Shown here: in pieces, positions 1 to 8,376 of the stretch
Layout of the letters: each line of letters opens with the position of its first letter
How positions within the stretch are numbered: position 1 is the first letter of the stretch
Assembly: GCA_038107835.1 (NCBI GenBank)
Contig: JAYNHH010000017.1
Location: 1-50,502, forward strand
Direction: 5' to 3'
DNA from: MED-G116 sp038107835
GTDB lineage: Bacteria > Pseudomonadota > Alphaproteobacteria > Puniceispirillales > Puniceispirillaceae
Length of the DNA stretch: 50,502 bases
The notes under the pieces: generated by a model
What the model was told of the DNA's origin: nothing
Databases searched by the model: none
What the model saw: only the letters and a program-made list of their open reading frames with translations
Position numbers and translations under genes: made by a program

Positions 1-896
1 TGGCCTTACAATCGGAAAATTTGCGCGGCATCCTCCTGATGGTTGCCAGCATGGCGAGTTTCACTTTCGCTGACCTGTTCCTGAAACTGTCGACTGAATC
101 CCTGCCGACTGGTGAGGTCATGATGGCGTTTGGCATTGGCTGCGCCATTGGCTTCTACGTCATCCTAGAGAGACGAGGTGAACGTGTCTGGAGCTGCGCT
201 TTTTTTGAACCAAGTGTGATGCTGCATAATTTTGGTGAAGTCGTTGCCACGATTGGTATTTTCGTTGCGCTCGCCTATGCGCCACTGTCGTTGGTTTCAA
301 TGATCATGCAGACCCTCCCGCTGGTACTCACACTCTTTGCCTTTCTATTTCTCAAGGAAAGGATTGGCGTACACCGTGTTGGCGCCGTTGCCGTGGGGTT
401 TGTCGGTGTGTTGATGATCATTCGTCCGGGAATGAGTGACTTCAATCTTTACACACTGATCGCTGTGTTTGGTGTCCTGGGAATGTCGATGCGTGACATT
501 GGTTCGCGGCTCACCCGTAAATCCATTTCAACAATCCTGCTGTCCTTCTATTCCAGCCTGCTTGTTACGCTTACCGGTGTGGGCATGCTCTATGGCACTA
601 ATGGGTTGCAATGGCCAGATAGCCGGACATGGCTCTATCTGTTTGGGATGATTGTGCTGGGAGGGGTTGGCCTTGTCCTTCTGACAACGGCGACCCGCAT
701 CGGTGAATTGTCAGTTATCAGCCCGTTTCGCTATACAAGGATTTTCTTTGCATCGACTGTTGGCGTGATGATTCTTGGAGAAACCATTGATATCATGACC
801 TATTCAGGAGGTGCCCTGATTGTTGTTGCGGGCATCTATATCTGGGTCAGAGAGCGTCGCTTGCAGACAGGCAAGCCCGCACCCCAGAACATCTGA
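1..896 (+). CDS. EamA/DMT-superfamily transporter, start codon cut by window edge
   Basis: An integral membrane protein of the drug/metabolite transporter superfamily with about ten hydrophobic segments arranged as two EamA repeats, the usual layout for a roughly 295-residue permease that moves small metabolites. The first in-window TTG is base 21, but the frame stays open to base 3 (ALQSEN before LRGI), and bases 1-2 are TG. The true start is therefore probably an ATG/GTG/TTG whose first base lies just outside the window. The C-terminal half holds the typical EamA run ending in a short charged tail (ERRLQTGKP). It stops 83 bp before the MttB-family gene on the same strand and may be co-transcribed with it. 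Substrate cannot be read from sequence. Confidence 0.85.
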   Translation, partial: ALQSENLRGILLMVASMASFTFADLFLKLSTESLPTGEVMMAFGIGCAIGFYVILERRGERVWSCAFFEPSVMLHNFGEVVATIGIFVALAYAPLSLVSMIMQTLPLVLTLFAFLFLKERIGVHRVGAVAVGFVGVLMIIRPGMSDFNLYTLIAVFGVLGMSMRDIGSRLTRKSISTILLSFYSSLLVTLTGVGMLYGTNGLQWPDSRTWLYLFGMIVLGGVGLVLLTTATRIGELSVISPFRYTRIFFASTVGVMILGETIDIMTYSGGALIVVAGIYIWVRERRLQTGKPAPQNI

Positions 897-979
897 AGTG
901 TCGTTTTCCGCACAGAAACTGCCTATTCAGGAACGCGGATGGCGGTATTCTGGGTGACTATTCTGGGGGAGGAGAAAAG

Positions 980-2530
980 ATGAACGATACACCGTCTCGT
1001 TCGCGTTCAGGTGGTCGTGCCAGCCGCCGTGCGCTTCGCACAGCGCCGAAATTTGACATGCTCGCTGGCTTGGAGAACAGGCTTCCGATGTGTGAGATCA
1101 TGTCCGCTGATGATATCGAACGCCTTGATAATGCCTCGATGGATATACTTGAGAATGTGGGCATTCAGTTTCGTGATACCATCGCGCTTGATGATTGGCG
1201 GCGAGCTGGAGCCAAGATTATTGATGAGGTGGTTTATCCAGATCGTGGACTCATTCGCGATCTGGTGGCGAGCATACCCTCTGAATTTACCTATAAGGCA
1301 CGTGATACGGCGAAAAATCTGAAACTTGGTGGCCGCAACGCCATTTTCGTTCCAATGACTGGCGCACCCTATTTGCGCGATCTCGACGATGTCCGCCGCA
1401 ACCCGACGCTGGACGATCTGGCCATGTTTCACAAGCTCAGTCACATGATGCCAGCACTCCACTCCTCGGCCCATCATATTGTTGAGCCGTATGACCATCC
1501 GATCAGCCAACGGCATCTGCGCATCACCTATTCATCGATGAAATATTCAGACAAGACCTTCATGGGGATGACCACCAGTCCCAAAAATGCTGAGGATGTC
1601 ATGGATATGTGTGCCATTCTTTTTGGTGACGAAGTGATGGAACATCACGCTGTCACAACGGGAAACTGCAATGGCAACTCACCGCTTGTGTGGGATGAGA
1701 CAATGCTGGGGGCGATGCGCGCCTTTAGTCGCCGGAATCAGCCAGTGCTTTGCTCTCCCTTCGTCCTTGGTGGGGCGAATACGCCAGCCAGCATTCCGGC
1801 AGCAGTTGCGCAATTGAACGCCGAGGCACTGTCGGCACTCGCCTATACCCAGATTATCAGAAAGGGAACTCCGGCAATCTACGGTCATTTCCTGTCCACC
1901 GTGTCGATGCAATCAGGTGCGCCGATGGCTGGTACGCCAGAAATCAGCCTGATGAATTTCATGATTGGGCAGATGGCAAGGTTTTACGGCGTGCCGTGGC
2001 GAACCTCCAATACGCTGGGTGGTGCCAAGACTTTTGATGCACAGGCCGGTTATGAGAGTGCAACCACTCTCTCGGCGGTCATGCATTCCGGTGCCAACTA
2101 TATCTGGCATTCTGCTGGATGGAATGAGGCCGGCATGCACTGTTCCGTGGCAAAGTTTATTGTCGATGCTGAACAATGTGCAATGGCTTACAAAATGGCC
2201 GAAGGATTGAACTGGGATGACTTTGATCAGGCTTTTTCGGCGATCGCCGATGTTGGGCCGGGCGGTCACTATCTTGGCCATTCGCACACGCAGGAGCATT
2301 TTCAGGAGGCCTTTTTCATGCCCCGGCTTTTTGATAACAACTCGGTTGAGCAATGGGCGGCCGAGGGCAGTGTTGAGATTACCGCGCGGGCACTGGCCCA
2401 TGCGCGGCATTTGCTGTCTGTCTACGAGGAACCAAAGCTCGACGAAGCGAAAGATGAGGAATTGCTGGATTTCATCGCGCGGCGTGAGCGTGAGATTCCA
2501 GCAGCTGATGAGCTGAATCAAAGCTATTGA
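980..2530 (+). CDS. Trimethylamine methyltransferase (MttB) superfamily protein, non-pyrrolysine
   Basis: A 516-residue member of the MttB superfamily. Characterised family members transfer a methyl group from a methylamine or betaine to a corrinoid protein. The whole length is open with no in-frame amber codon, so this is not the pyrrolysine type (MttB proper). It belongs to the broad non-Pyl group that includes glycine-betaine and proline-betaine methyltransferases. The start is well supported by a GGGGGAGGAG Shine-Dalgarno 5 bases ahead of the ATG. No corrinoid-binding partner or RamA-like activator is encoded nearby, so a classical corrinoid-dependent role is not supported by context. Its stop overlaps the region of the next SDR gene, and the two SDRs that follow are probably in its operon. 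Family call is sure; substrate is unknown. Confidence 0.85.
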   Translation: MNDTPSRSRSGGRASRRALRTAPKFDMLAGLENRLPMCEIMSADDIERLDNASMDILENVGIQFRDTIALDDWRRAGAKIIDEVVYPDRGLIRDLVASIPSEFTYKARDTAKNLKLGGRNAIFVPMTGAPYLRDLDDVRRNPTLDDLAMFHKLSHMMPALHSSAHHIVEPYDHPISQRHLRITYSSMKYSDKTFMGMTTSPKNAEDVMDMCAILFGDEVMEHHAVTTGNCNGNSPLVWDETMLGAMRAFSRRNQPVLCSPFVLGGANTPASIPAAVAQLNAEALSALAYTQIIRKGTPAIYGHFLSTVSMQSGAPMAGTPEISLMNFMIGQMARFYGVPWRTSNTLGGAKTFDAQAGYESATTLSAVMHSGANYIWHSAGWNEAGMHCSVAKFIVDAEQCAMAYKMAEGLNWDDFDQAFSAIADVGPGGHYLGHSHTQEHFQEAFFMPRLFDNNSVEQWAAEGSVEITARALAHARHLLSVYEEPKLDEAKDEELLDFIARREREIPAADELNQSY

Positions 2531-2565
2531 CGGTAAGGATGGATGGCGATGGCAGGTTTCGAAAA

Positions 2566-3297
2566 ATGCGATTTGATGACAGAAAAATCTTGGTAACTGG
2601 CGCGTCTGGGGGCATTGGCAGGCAGATTGTTCAGCGGTTTCGCACCGCGGGTGCTCAGGTTGCGGTGGCCGACCTTGATGTGGCGGCGCTGGAGGCTGAG
2701 GCGCATCTCCCTGGCGATCTGCTGGATGCCAACTATGCCGACGGCTTGCCTGCTGCGGCGGCAACGCTGCTTGGTGGATTGGATATTCTTGTTAATAACG
2801 CTGGCGTCATCACACGTGGCTCAGTTGTTGAAACAACAGATGCTGATTGGAATTTGGCTGTGGGGGTGAATGTCGAGGCACCTTTTCGCATCTCCCGCGC
2901 AGCCATACCATTGATGGCAACAACCGGTGGTGGGGCCATCGTCAATGTTGCGTCCTGTTGGGGGTTGCGACCCGGACCAGATCACGCCCTTTACTGCATG
3001 ACCAAGGCGGCTCTTGCCTCACTCACGCAATGTATGGGCATGGACCATGCGCATCTGGGCATTCGCGTCAACGCTGTCTGTCCAAATGAGGTGAATACAC
3101 CAATGCTGCGCTCAGGATTTGAAAAACGGGGGTTTGACCCCAATGATGCAATTGCCGAACTTGGCCGGACGGTTCCTTTGGGGCGTATAGCCGAGCCGGA
3201 TGATATCACCGAGGTGGTGCTTTTTCTTGCCTCTGACGCAGCCCGCTATCTCTGTGGCTCACTGATTGAGGTAAATGGCGGGAAACCAGTGCAATGA
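2566..3297 (+). CDS. Short-chain dehydrogenase/reductase (SDR)
   Basis: A classical SDR of 243 residues, cytosolic, expected to oxidise or reduce a hydroxyl/keto group with NAD(P). From this start the Rossmann motif TGASGGIG is at 11-18, NNAG at 77-80, and the catalytic Ser-Tyr-Lys at S130, Y143 and K147. The frame is also open to a TTG at 2527 overlapping the mttB-like stop, and to an ATG at 2539. The ATG at 2566 is chosen because it gives the usual short N-terminus (MRFDDRKILVTG) and has GGCAGG nine bases upstream. The gene ends in a 4-bp ATGA overlap with a second SDR, which indicates translational coupling. Context suggests work on the product or substrate of the MttB-family enzyme; that is inference. 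Confidence 0.88.
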   Translation: MRFDDRKILVTGASGGIGRQIVQRFRTAGAQVAVADLDVAALEAEAHLPGDLLDANYADGLPAAAATLLGGLDILVNNAGVITRGSVVETTDADWNLAVGVNVEAPFRISRAAIPLMATTGGGAIVNVASCWGLRPGPDHALYCMTKAALASLTQCMGMDHAHLGIRVNAVCPNEVNTPMLRSGFEKRGFDPNDAIAELGRTVPLGRIAEPDDITEVVLFLASDAARYLCGSLIEVNGGKPVQ

Positions 3298-4028
3298 AGC
3301 GTTTTGTCGACAAGGTTGCGATTGTCACCGGCGGGCGAGGGGGAATAGGGCAGGCAATTGCCCTGCGCTTGGAACGCGAGGGCGCGAGGGTGTTTACCGC
3401 CCAGCGCGGTGTTGATGATCGGTTTGATCATGTGATCGCGGATTTTGCCGATCCGGATTGCCCCAGCCGGGTTGTTGAGGAAGTGATCGCGCGAGCTGGC
3501 CGGATTGATGTTCTGGTCAACAATGCCGGACAGATGCAGGAGATTGGTCTCGCCGATATGACATTGGCGATGTGGCAGGACAATCTGATGGTCAATCTGA
3601 CAGCGCCCTTTTTGATGATCCGATCGGCACTGCCGGCTCTTCGCAGGACACGTGGCAGCATTGTCAATATCGGGTCGGTTGAGGGGCTGGCAGCCAATCC
3701 CGGACATGCTGCCTATTGTGCGTCAAAGGCCGGGCTTCACGGCCTGACCAGAGCGGTTGCTATTGATCATGGAGATGAGGGTATTCGCTGCAATGCGGTT
3801 GCCCCTGGCTGGATTGATACGCCACTCAATGAGAGTTTCATTGAAAACAGAGAGGACCCGGAGGGATTTCGACGGAACATCGGCCGGATTCATCCAGTGG
3901 GCCGAACCGGCAGTCCCGAAGAGGTTGCTGCACTCGTCGCCTTTCTCGCTGCTGAGGAGAGCAGTTTTATCACTGGCCAAATCTACAGCATTGATGGTGG
4001 CAGGATGGCGAAATTGAGCCTTCCCTGA
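3294..4028 (+). CDS. Short-chain dehydrogenase/reductase (SDR), second of a pair
   Basis: A 244-residue classical SDR with cofactor motif TGGRGGIG at 12-19, NNAG at 76-79 and the catalytic set S128, Y141, K145. The C-terminal end carries the common FITGQ-x-x-x-DGG motif. It begins inside the stop of the preceding SDR (ATGA overlap), so the two are translated as a coupled pair. The two proteins are clearly separate enzymes rather than a recent tandem duplication, since their middle regions differ. The cluster ends here: the next gene is convergent with a gap of 24 bases. A dehydrogenase pair behind an MttB-type protein suggests stepwise oxidation of a demethylated hydroxy-compound, but nothing in the sequence fixes the substrate. 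Confidence 0.88.
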   Translation: MKRFVDKVAIVTGGRGGIGQAIALRLEREGARVFTAQRGVDDRFDHVIADFADPDCPSRVVEEVIARAGRIDVLVNNAGQMQEIGLADMTLAMWQDNLMVNLTAPFLMIRSALPALRRTRGSIVNIGSVEGLAANPGHAAYCASKAGLHGLTRAVAIDHGDEGIRCNAVAPGWIDTPLNESFIENREDPEGFRRNIGRIHPVGRTGSPEEVAALVAFLAAEESSFITGQIYSIDGGRMAKLSLP

Positions 4029-4052
4029 CGACCCTGGATTGCCGGTTGCCGG

Positions 4053-5549
4053 TCAGCTTACGGCTTCATCCTCATCATCGGCGAGATCAATCCAGATGGT
4101 TTTCAGCTGGGTGTATTGGTCATGGGCATGAATGCCATTGTCGCGTCCTCCAAAGCCTGATTGTTTGAAGCCGCCAAATGGTGTGGTTATGTCACCCTCT
4201 CCATAGCTGTTGACAGTAACAGTGCCTGCACGAATGCTGCGGGCTCCGCGGAGGGCACGCTTCGCATTTGCTGTAAAAATTGATGCACAAAGGCCGTAAT
4301 CCGTGTCGTTGGCGATGGCGATGGCCTCGTCAAAACCTGAAATTTCAATGACGCTGATCACGGGTCCAAAAATCTCGTCACGCGCCAGAAGCGAGTCATT
4401 GTCGGCGACTTCAACCACAGTCGCCTCGACAAACCCATCCTTTGCGCCGCCGCCAATCAAGACATTGTCCGCCTTTTCCAGATAGCTGCACACTTTGTCG
4501 AAATGGGTTTTTGAGACCAGCGCGCCAAGCCTTGTCTCAGGATCAAGCGGATCACCGAGGTTCCATTGCGACGCATGATGGCCTATCCGCTCCAGCAATT
4601 CTGCCTTTACATCCTTATGCACGATCAGACGCGAGCTGGCAGAGCAATTCTCACCCATGTTCCAGAACGCTCCATTGACAAGATGCTGGGCAACCCGATC
4701 GAGGTTTTCCGCATCATCCATCACAATTGCGGGGTTCTTCCCACCCATTTCGAGAACAACTTCCTTGGCGTTACTCTCTGCCGCATAGCCAAGAAACCTC
4801 TTGCCGGTTGCTGTTGAGCCCGTGAACGAAACCATGTCGATATCCATATGTCTGCCGATAGGTTCCCCGGCGTCAGCACCGCCACCTGGAAGAATGTTGA
4901 GAACACCGGCTGGAATGCCGGCCTCCATCGCCAATTCAGCAACGCGCAGCGAGGTGAGGGCTGTCTCCATTGCTGGTTTTACGACCACCGAACAGCCAGC
5001 GGCCAGGGCGGGACCGATTTTCCAGGCAAGCATGAGCAGTGGAAAATTCCACGGTAAAACCAAACCAACAACGCCGATTGGCTCACGCACGATCATTGAA
5101 ATATGGTCATCTGACGCGGGGCTTACCTGATCATAGATCTTGTCGATTGCCTCGGCGTGCCATTTGATTGTGGAAATGGTCTCGGGAATGTCTATCGTTT
5201 GGCAATCAAGAATCGTCTTGCCACTGTCCAGGCTCTCCATAACTGCCAATTCATGCGCATTGCGGGTCAGAAGTTTGGCAAGACGGATCAGCACATCCTT
5301 GCGTGCAGACGGATGCTGGCGCGACCACCGGCCATCCTCGAAGGCATCACGCGCCTTGCGGACAGCAAAATCCACATCCCCAGCGCCGCATGACGCAATG
5401 TCGGCAAGATGCGCGCCTGTTGCCGGATTGACCGTTTCATAGGTTTTGCCGGAAATCGCTGGCCGAAACCCGCCATCAATAAAGGCCTCGGTTGGAAATG
5501 ATAGAGAGGCCGCAATGGCCCTGTATTCATCCTTTGTCAGCAGATCCAT
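4053..5549 (-). CDS. NAD(P)-dependent aldehyde dehydrogenase (PuuC/BetB-like)
   Basis: A full-length 498-residue aldehyde dehydrogenase that oxidises an aldehyde to a carboxylate in the cytosol. Catalytic residues are visible: N168 in PWNFP, K191 in the VVVKPA cofactor motif, general base E267 in LEMGGK, and nucleophile C302 in GENCSAS. It follows the DapA-family gene on the same strand with a three-base gap. Its Shine-Dalgarno GGAGGA lies inside the last codons of that gene, so the pair is coupled. A DapA-type dehydratase next to an ALDH is the familiar arrangement of pathways ending in 2-oxoglutarate semialdehyde (sugar acids, hydroxyproline), which makes that semialdehyde a reasonable candidate substrate; this is inference. 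The similarity to the ALDH at 30208 is general rather than close. Confidence 0.9.
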   Translation of the reverse strand: MDLLTKDEYRAIAASLSFPTEAFIDGGFRPAISGKTYETVNPATGAHLADIASCGAGDVDFAVRKARDAFEDGRWSRQHPSARKDVLIRLAKLLTRNAHELAVMESLDSGKTILDCQTIDIPETISTIKWHAEAIDKIYDQVSPASDDHISMIVREPIGVVGLVLPWNFPLLMLAWKIGPALAAGCSVVVKPAMETALTSLRVAELAMEAGIPAGVLNILPGGGADAGEPIGRHMDIDMVSFTGSTATGKRFLGYAAESNAKEVVLEMGGKNPAIVMDDAENLDRVAQHLVNGAFWNMGENCSASSRLIVHKDVKAELLERIGHHASQWNLGDPLDPETRLGALVSKTHFDKVCSYLEKADNVLIGGGAKDGFVEATVVEVADNDSLLARDEIFGPVISVIEISGFDEAIAIANDTDYGLCASIFTANAKRALRGARSIRAGTVTVNSYGEGDITTPFGGFKQSGFGGRDNGIHAHDQYTQLKTIWIDLADDEDEAVS

Positions 5550-5552
5550 TGT

Positions 5553-6470
5553 CTAGTCCTCCGCCCTGATCGCCGCGATTGTGGTTTTGAGAATGCGTAA
5601 CACCTGTTCGAGCGATCTCTTGTCATCCTTGTTCAGGTTGGTAAGCGGTGGCCGCACCGAACCTGCCTCGATGCCGGTCATGGTAACACCATGTTTGATG
5701 GTCTGAATGAATTTTCCACCCTGTTCCAGCACCCGCATCAGCGGCAGCATTGCCGCCATGATCCGCCGTCCCTTGGCAAAATCGCCCTGCAGAATACAGG
5801 CCTCATAAAGTGCAATATGTTCCTCTGGCAGGAAGTTTGAGCCGCCGCACACCCAGAAGGGCGCACCCCAGGCAAAAAACTCCAGTGCCTGATCATCCAT
5901 TCCGCAGCCAAGCGTGATATGCGGATAATCCCGGGCGAGAAGATGGACACGGTTGATGTCGCCTGAACTTTCCTTGATTCCGCAGAAATTGCGCGATCGT
6001 CCAACCCTGTCGAGAAACTCCTCTCCCATCATCGTGCCGGTGCGGTGCGGATAGTTGTACAGCATAACCGGAAGATTGGCTGCCTTGTCGATGGCCAGCG
6101 CGTTGAGGGCATTTTCCCTGTCTGTCGGCACAGAATAGGCTGGGCTTGCCAGCAGGATGGCATCGGCGTCCAGCTCACGGGCACCTTTTGCCAGAGCGAT
6201 TGAGTCCTCTGTCAGCATGGCGCCGGTTCCAACCACCAGTGGCAGTCGCCCTTTCACCTGGTCTTTGACAAACCGGGCAGTTTGCAATCGTTCCTCGACT
6301 GTCTGTGCGTAGTTTTCACCTGTTGATCCACCTGAGATCAGACCATGCACACCCTTTTCAATCAAAAAATCAATGAGGTTGGCAAGTGCGTCCCAGTTCA
6401 TGTTCCCGTCATCACGATAGGGCGTCACTATCGGGGTGTAGATTCCCTCAAATTTGAAAATGGGTGTCAT
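5553..6470 (-). CDS. DapA/N-acetylneuraminate-lyase family aldolase or dehydratase
   Basis: A 305-residue class I Schiff-base enzyme of the dihydrodipicolinate synthase family. The GSTGE pocket motif is at 48-52, Y140 lies in LYNYP, and the Schiff-base lysine is K166 in GIKESSGD. The frame runs upstream to 6584, but those 38 residues are unlike the family, and all relatives begin near FEGIYTPIVTP, so the ATG at 6470 is preferred. Its ribosome site is weak, and ATG 6509 is an alternative. A biosynthetic DapA is unlikely: the gene is coupled to an aldehyde dehydrogenase and no lysine genes are near. Likely roles are a 2-keto-3-deoxy-sugar-acid dehydratase/aldolase or a hydroxyproline-pathway deaminase. 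The gene diverges from the 2OG oxygenase gene. Confidence 0.82.
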   Translation of the reverse strand: MTPIFKFEGIYTPIVTPYRDDGNMNWDALANLIDFLIEKGVHGLISGGSTGENYAQTVEERLQTARFVKDQVKGRLPLVVGTGAMLTEDSIALAKGARELDADAILLASPAYSVPTDRENALNALAIDKAANLPVMLYNYPHRTGTMMGEEFLDRVGRSRNFCGIKESSGDINRVHLLARDYPHITLGCGMDDQALEFFAWGAPFWVCGGSNFLPEEHIALYEACILQGDFAKGRRIMAAMLPLMRVLEQGGKFIQTIKHGVTMTGIEAGSVRPPLTNLNKDDKRSLEQVLRILKTTIAAIRAED

Positions 6471-6636
6471 TGAAATCCCGTTTTGAAAATTGTCTGTTTC
6501 AGACAACATAATAGCGCCCACCATTGTCACGCCGTCAAGCAGGATGGAGTGGCAGCCAGCTTTTCCAAAGAATCGGCTTTTCATGCGATTTCTTTTGACC
6601 TACCGTTTTACAAATAGTTGAAACAGGAGGCTAAAA

Positions 6637-7464
6637 ATGACGTTGACAGCGATAAATCAACTGGTCAATCTTGAGGCCTACCCCATTGCAGATCCGGAAA
6701 GCCCAGCCCGGCAGGCACTTGTTAAGGAAATGGGCCGCATCTATGCACGCGATGGTGTCTGTCTGATGCCGGGTTTCCTGACCGCTGCGGCTGTTGAGAT
6801 GATGGCGGCAGAGGCCAAAAGCGCGTCGGTTGGTGCTTACCATTGTGACGACACGCATAATGTCTATTTGGAGCATGATGACACCGGCCTGCCCCCTGAT
6901 CATCCGCGCAGACAGCGTCAGGTGACGCGTCTTGATGTGGTGGGGTGCGATCAGTTGGCGCATGACGGGGCGCTTTGGGGTCTTTATGGCTGGGACCCGT
7001 TGCGTGATTTCATTGGTGCCGTGCTGGGGTACGAGGATTTTCACCGCTTTGCTGATCCCATCGGAGCGATGACCATCAATGTGATGAATGAAGGGGACGG
7101 TCATGGCTGGCATTATGACGAGGCAATGTTTACCGTTTCGGTCATGCTGCAGGCACCGGAAGCGGGCGGACAGTTTGAATATGTCCGCGGCCTTCGCGAC
7201 AGTGGCGATGACAATTACGATCGTCTCGGCGGCGTTCTTGCTGGTGTGGCGACGGATACCACAACAATTCCCATAACTCCGGGAGCATTACTGCTGTTTG
7301 GGGGCCGTAATCTCTTGCATCGGGTGACTGGTGTTGAGGGTTCGCGTACACGCTACATCACCACGCTTTGTTATCGTGACAGGCCGGGTGTCACCAACAG
7401 CCCGGCTGTAAGGGAATTGTTCTATGGCAGACGTGAGCCGCTACCACCGGTTGCCGCTTGCTAG
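6637..7464 (+). CDS. 2-oxoglutarate/Fe(II)-dependent oxygenase (ArpA / HalD-BesD-like fold)
   Basis: A 275-residue cytosolic non-heme iron oxygenase expected to hydroxylate a small substrate using O2 and 2-oxoglutarate. The iron facial triad can be read as H159-x-D161 (in GHGWHYDEAM) and H228 (in LLHRV), with R237 or R239 in GSRTRY placed to bind 2-oxoglutarate. Proteins with this layout are often auto-named HalD/BesD-family halogenases. True halogenases of that group replace the Asp with Gly to make room for chloride, and here the Asp is intact, so hydroxylation is the better guess. An AGGAGG ribosome site sits eight bases before the ATG. It is divergent from the DapA-ALDH pair (about 165 bp between starts) and convergent with the HMG-CoA-lyase gene. 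Confidence 0.8.
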   Translation: MTLTAINQLVNLEAYPIADPESPARQALVKEMGRIYARDGVCLMPGFLTAAAVEMMAAEAKSASVGAYHCDDTHNVYLEHDDTGLPPDHPRRQRQVTRLDVVGCDQLAHDGALWGLYGWDPLRDFIGAVLGYEDFHRFADPIGAMTINVMNEGDGHGWHYDEAMFTVSVMLQAPEAGGQFEYVRGLRDSGDDNYDRLGGVLAGVATDTTTIPITPGALLLFGGRNLLHRVTGVEGSRTRYITTLCYRDRPGVTNSPAVRELFYGRREPLPPVAAC

Positions 7465-7471
7465 GCTGGGA

Positions 7472-8374
7472 TTATCTGTCGGCCGGACCTGCGCCAAGCA
7501 ACCGTCCCTCCAGTTTTTCTCCGGGCAGCCATTCGGCGAGTTGATGGCGCACCTCCAGCAGGGCGCCAAGGTCGATTCCCGAATCAATGCCGAGCCTGTC
7601 AAACAAATGAACTGTGTCCTCGGTGGCGATATTGCCTGACGCCCCCGGGGCAAAGGGGCATCCGCCAAGCCCGCCGAGGGCAGAGTCGAACCGACGAACA
7701 CCGGCATCTAGCGCAGCCATCACATTGGCCAGACCAAGTCCACGGGTGTCATGGAAATGAGCAGCAAGTGGCAGTTCACCCACGGCGTTCTGAACATCCG
7801 TGAAGATACGCCCAACTTGTGCCGGGTCACCATAACCTACGGTATCAGCAAGATTGATCTCGTCGATCCCCTGCTTCGCCAGAAATTCGGCGATCTGTGT
7901 CACTCGAGCCTCACTCACTGCGCCTTCTATTGAGCAGCCAAAACTGGTGGCAAGTGCAGTGGCAACCTTTATGTTCTGTCGATTGTCACGTTCGGCCAAC
8001 ACGTCACGCAGCATAGCCAGCGAGTCATCTGTACTTTGTCGAACATTCGCTCTGTTGTGGGAGTCGCTCACTGATAGAACAAAGGTAATTTTTCTGGCAC
8101 CTGTATCCATTGCCATCACAGCTCCACGCAGATTGGGCACCAATACGCTCGGCAAGAGATTTCCAATTTTCTGCGCATCTGCCAGTACCGTGGCGGCATC
8201 GGCAAATTGGGGCAGGACGGATATGGGAACAAAGGAGGTTACTTCGATTTCGGTGAAGCCAACCTCAGCCTGCGCCCTGATCCATGCCAGCTTGATGGCA
8301 GTGTCCAGCCGCGATTTGATCAGCTGCAAGCCATCTCGCAGGCCCACCTCGCGCAGAATAACCCGGTCTGTCAA
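7472..8374 (-). CDS. Hydroxymethylglutaryl-CoA lyase family protein
   Basis: A 300-residue TIM-barrel lyase of the HMG-CoA lyase type, which splits a 3-hydroxy-3-methyl acyl-CoA with loss of acetyl-CoA. Visible residues are R13-D14 in the REVGLRDGLQ signature, metal ligands H206 and H208 in HFHDTRG, and catalytic C239 in the GLGGCPFAPGASGN loop. The start is a TTG. It is supported by GGGAGAG seven bases upstream, by lack of any other start before the conserved REVG motif, and by tight packing two bases behind the enoyl-CoA hydratase stop. The two genes form one minus-strand operon. Substrate could be HMG-CoA or a relative such as citramalyl-CoA; the sequence does not distinguish these. Confidence 0.87.
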   Translation of the reverse strand: MTDRVILREVGLRDGLQLIKSRLDTAIKLAWIRAQAEVGFTEIEVTSFVPISVLPQFADAATVLADAQKIGNLLPSVLVPNLRGAVMAMDTGARKITFVLSVSDSHNRANVRQSTDDSLAMLRDVLAERDNRQNIKVATALATSFGCSIEGAVSEARVTQIAEFLAKQGIDEINLADTVGYGDPAQVGRIFTDVQNAVGELPLAAHFHDTRGLGLANVMAALDAGVRRFDSALGGLGGCPFAPGASGNIATEDTVHLFDRLGIDSGIDLGALLEVRHQLAEWLPGEKLEGRLLGAGPADR

Positions 8375-8376
8375 AG

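Noticed and set aside
21..896. TTG at base 21 as the true start of the first gene
   Set aside because: The frame stays open to the window edge with a plausible N-terminus, and the first two bases TG would complete a start codon.
980..2530. Pyrrolysine-containing trimethylamine methyltransferase
   Set aside because: The frame contains no internal amber codon, and no corrinoid or pyl genes are present.
1913..2764. A 283-codon open frame on the minus strand opposite the MttB-family gene
   Set aside because: It is antisense to two well-supported genes, its composition is rich in Pro/His/Arg/Gln as expected for a shadow frame, and it has no ribosome site or recognisable domain.
6637..7464. Free amino-acid halogenase (BesD-type)
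   Set aside because: The chloride-permitting Gly is absent; the iron-binding Asp of hydroxylases is kept.
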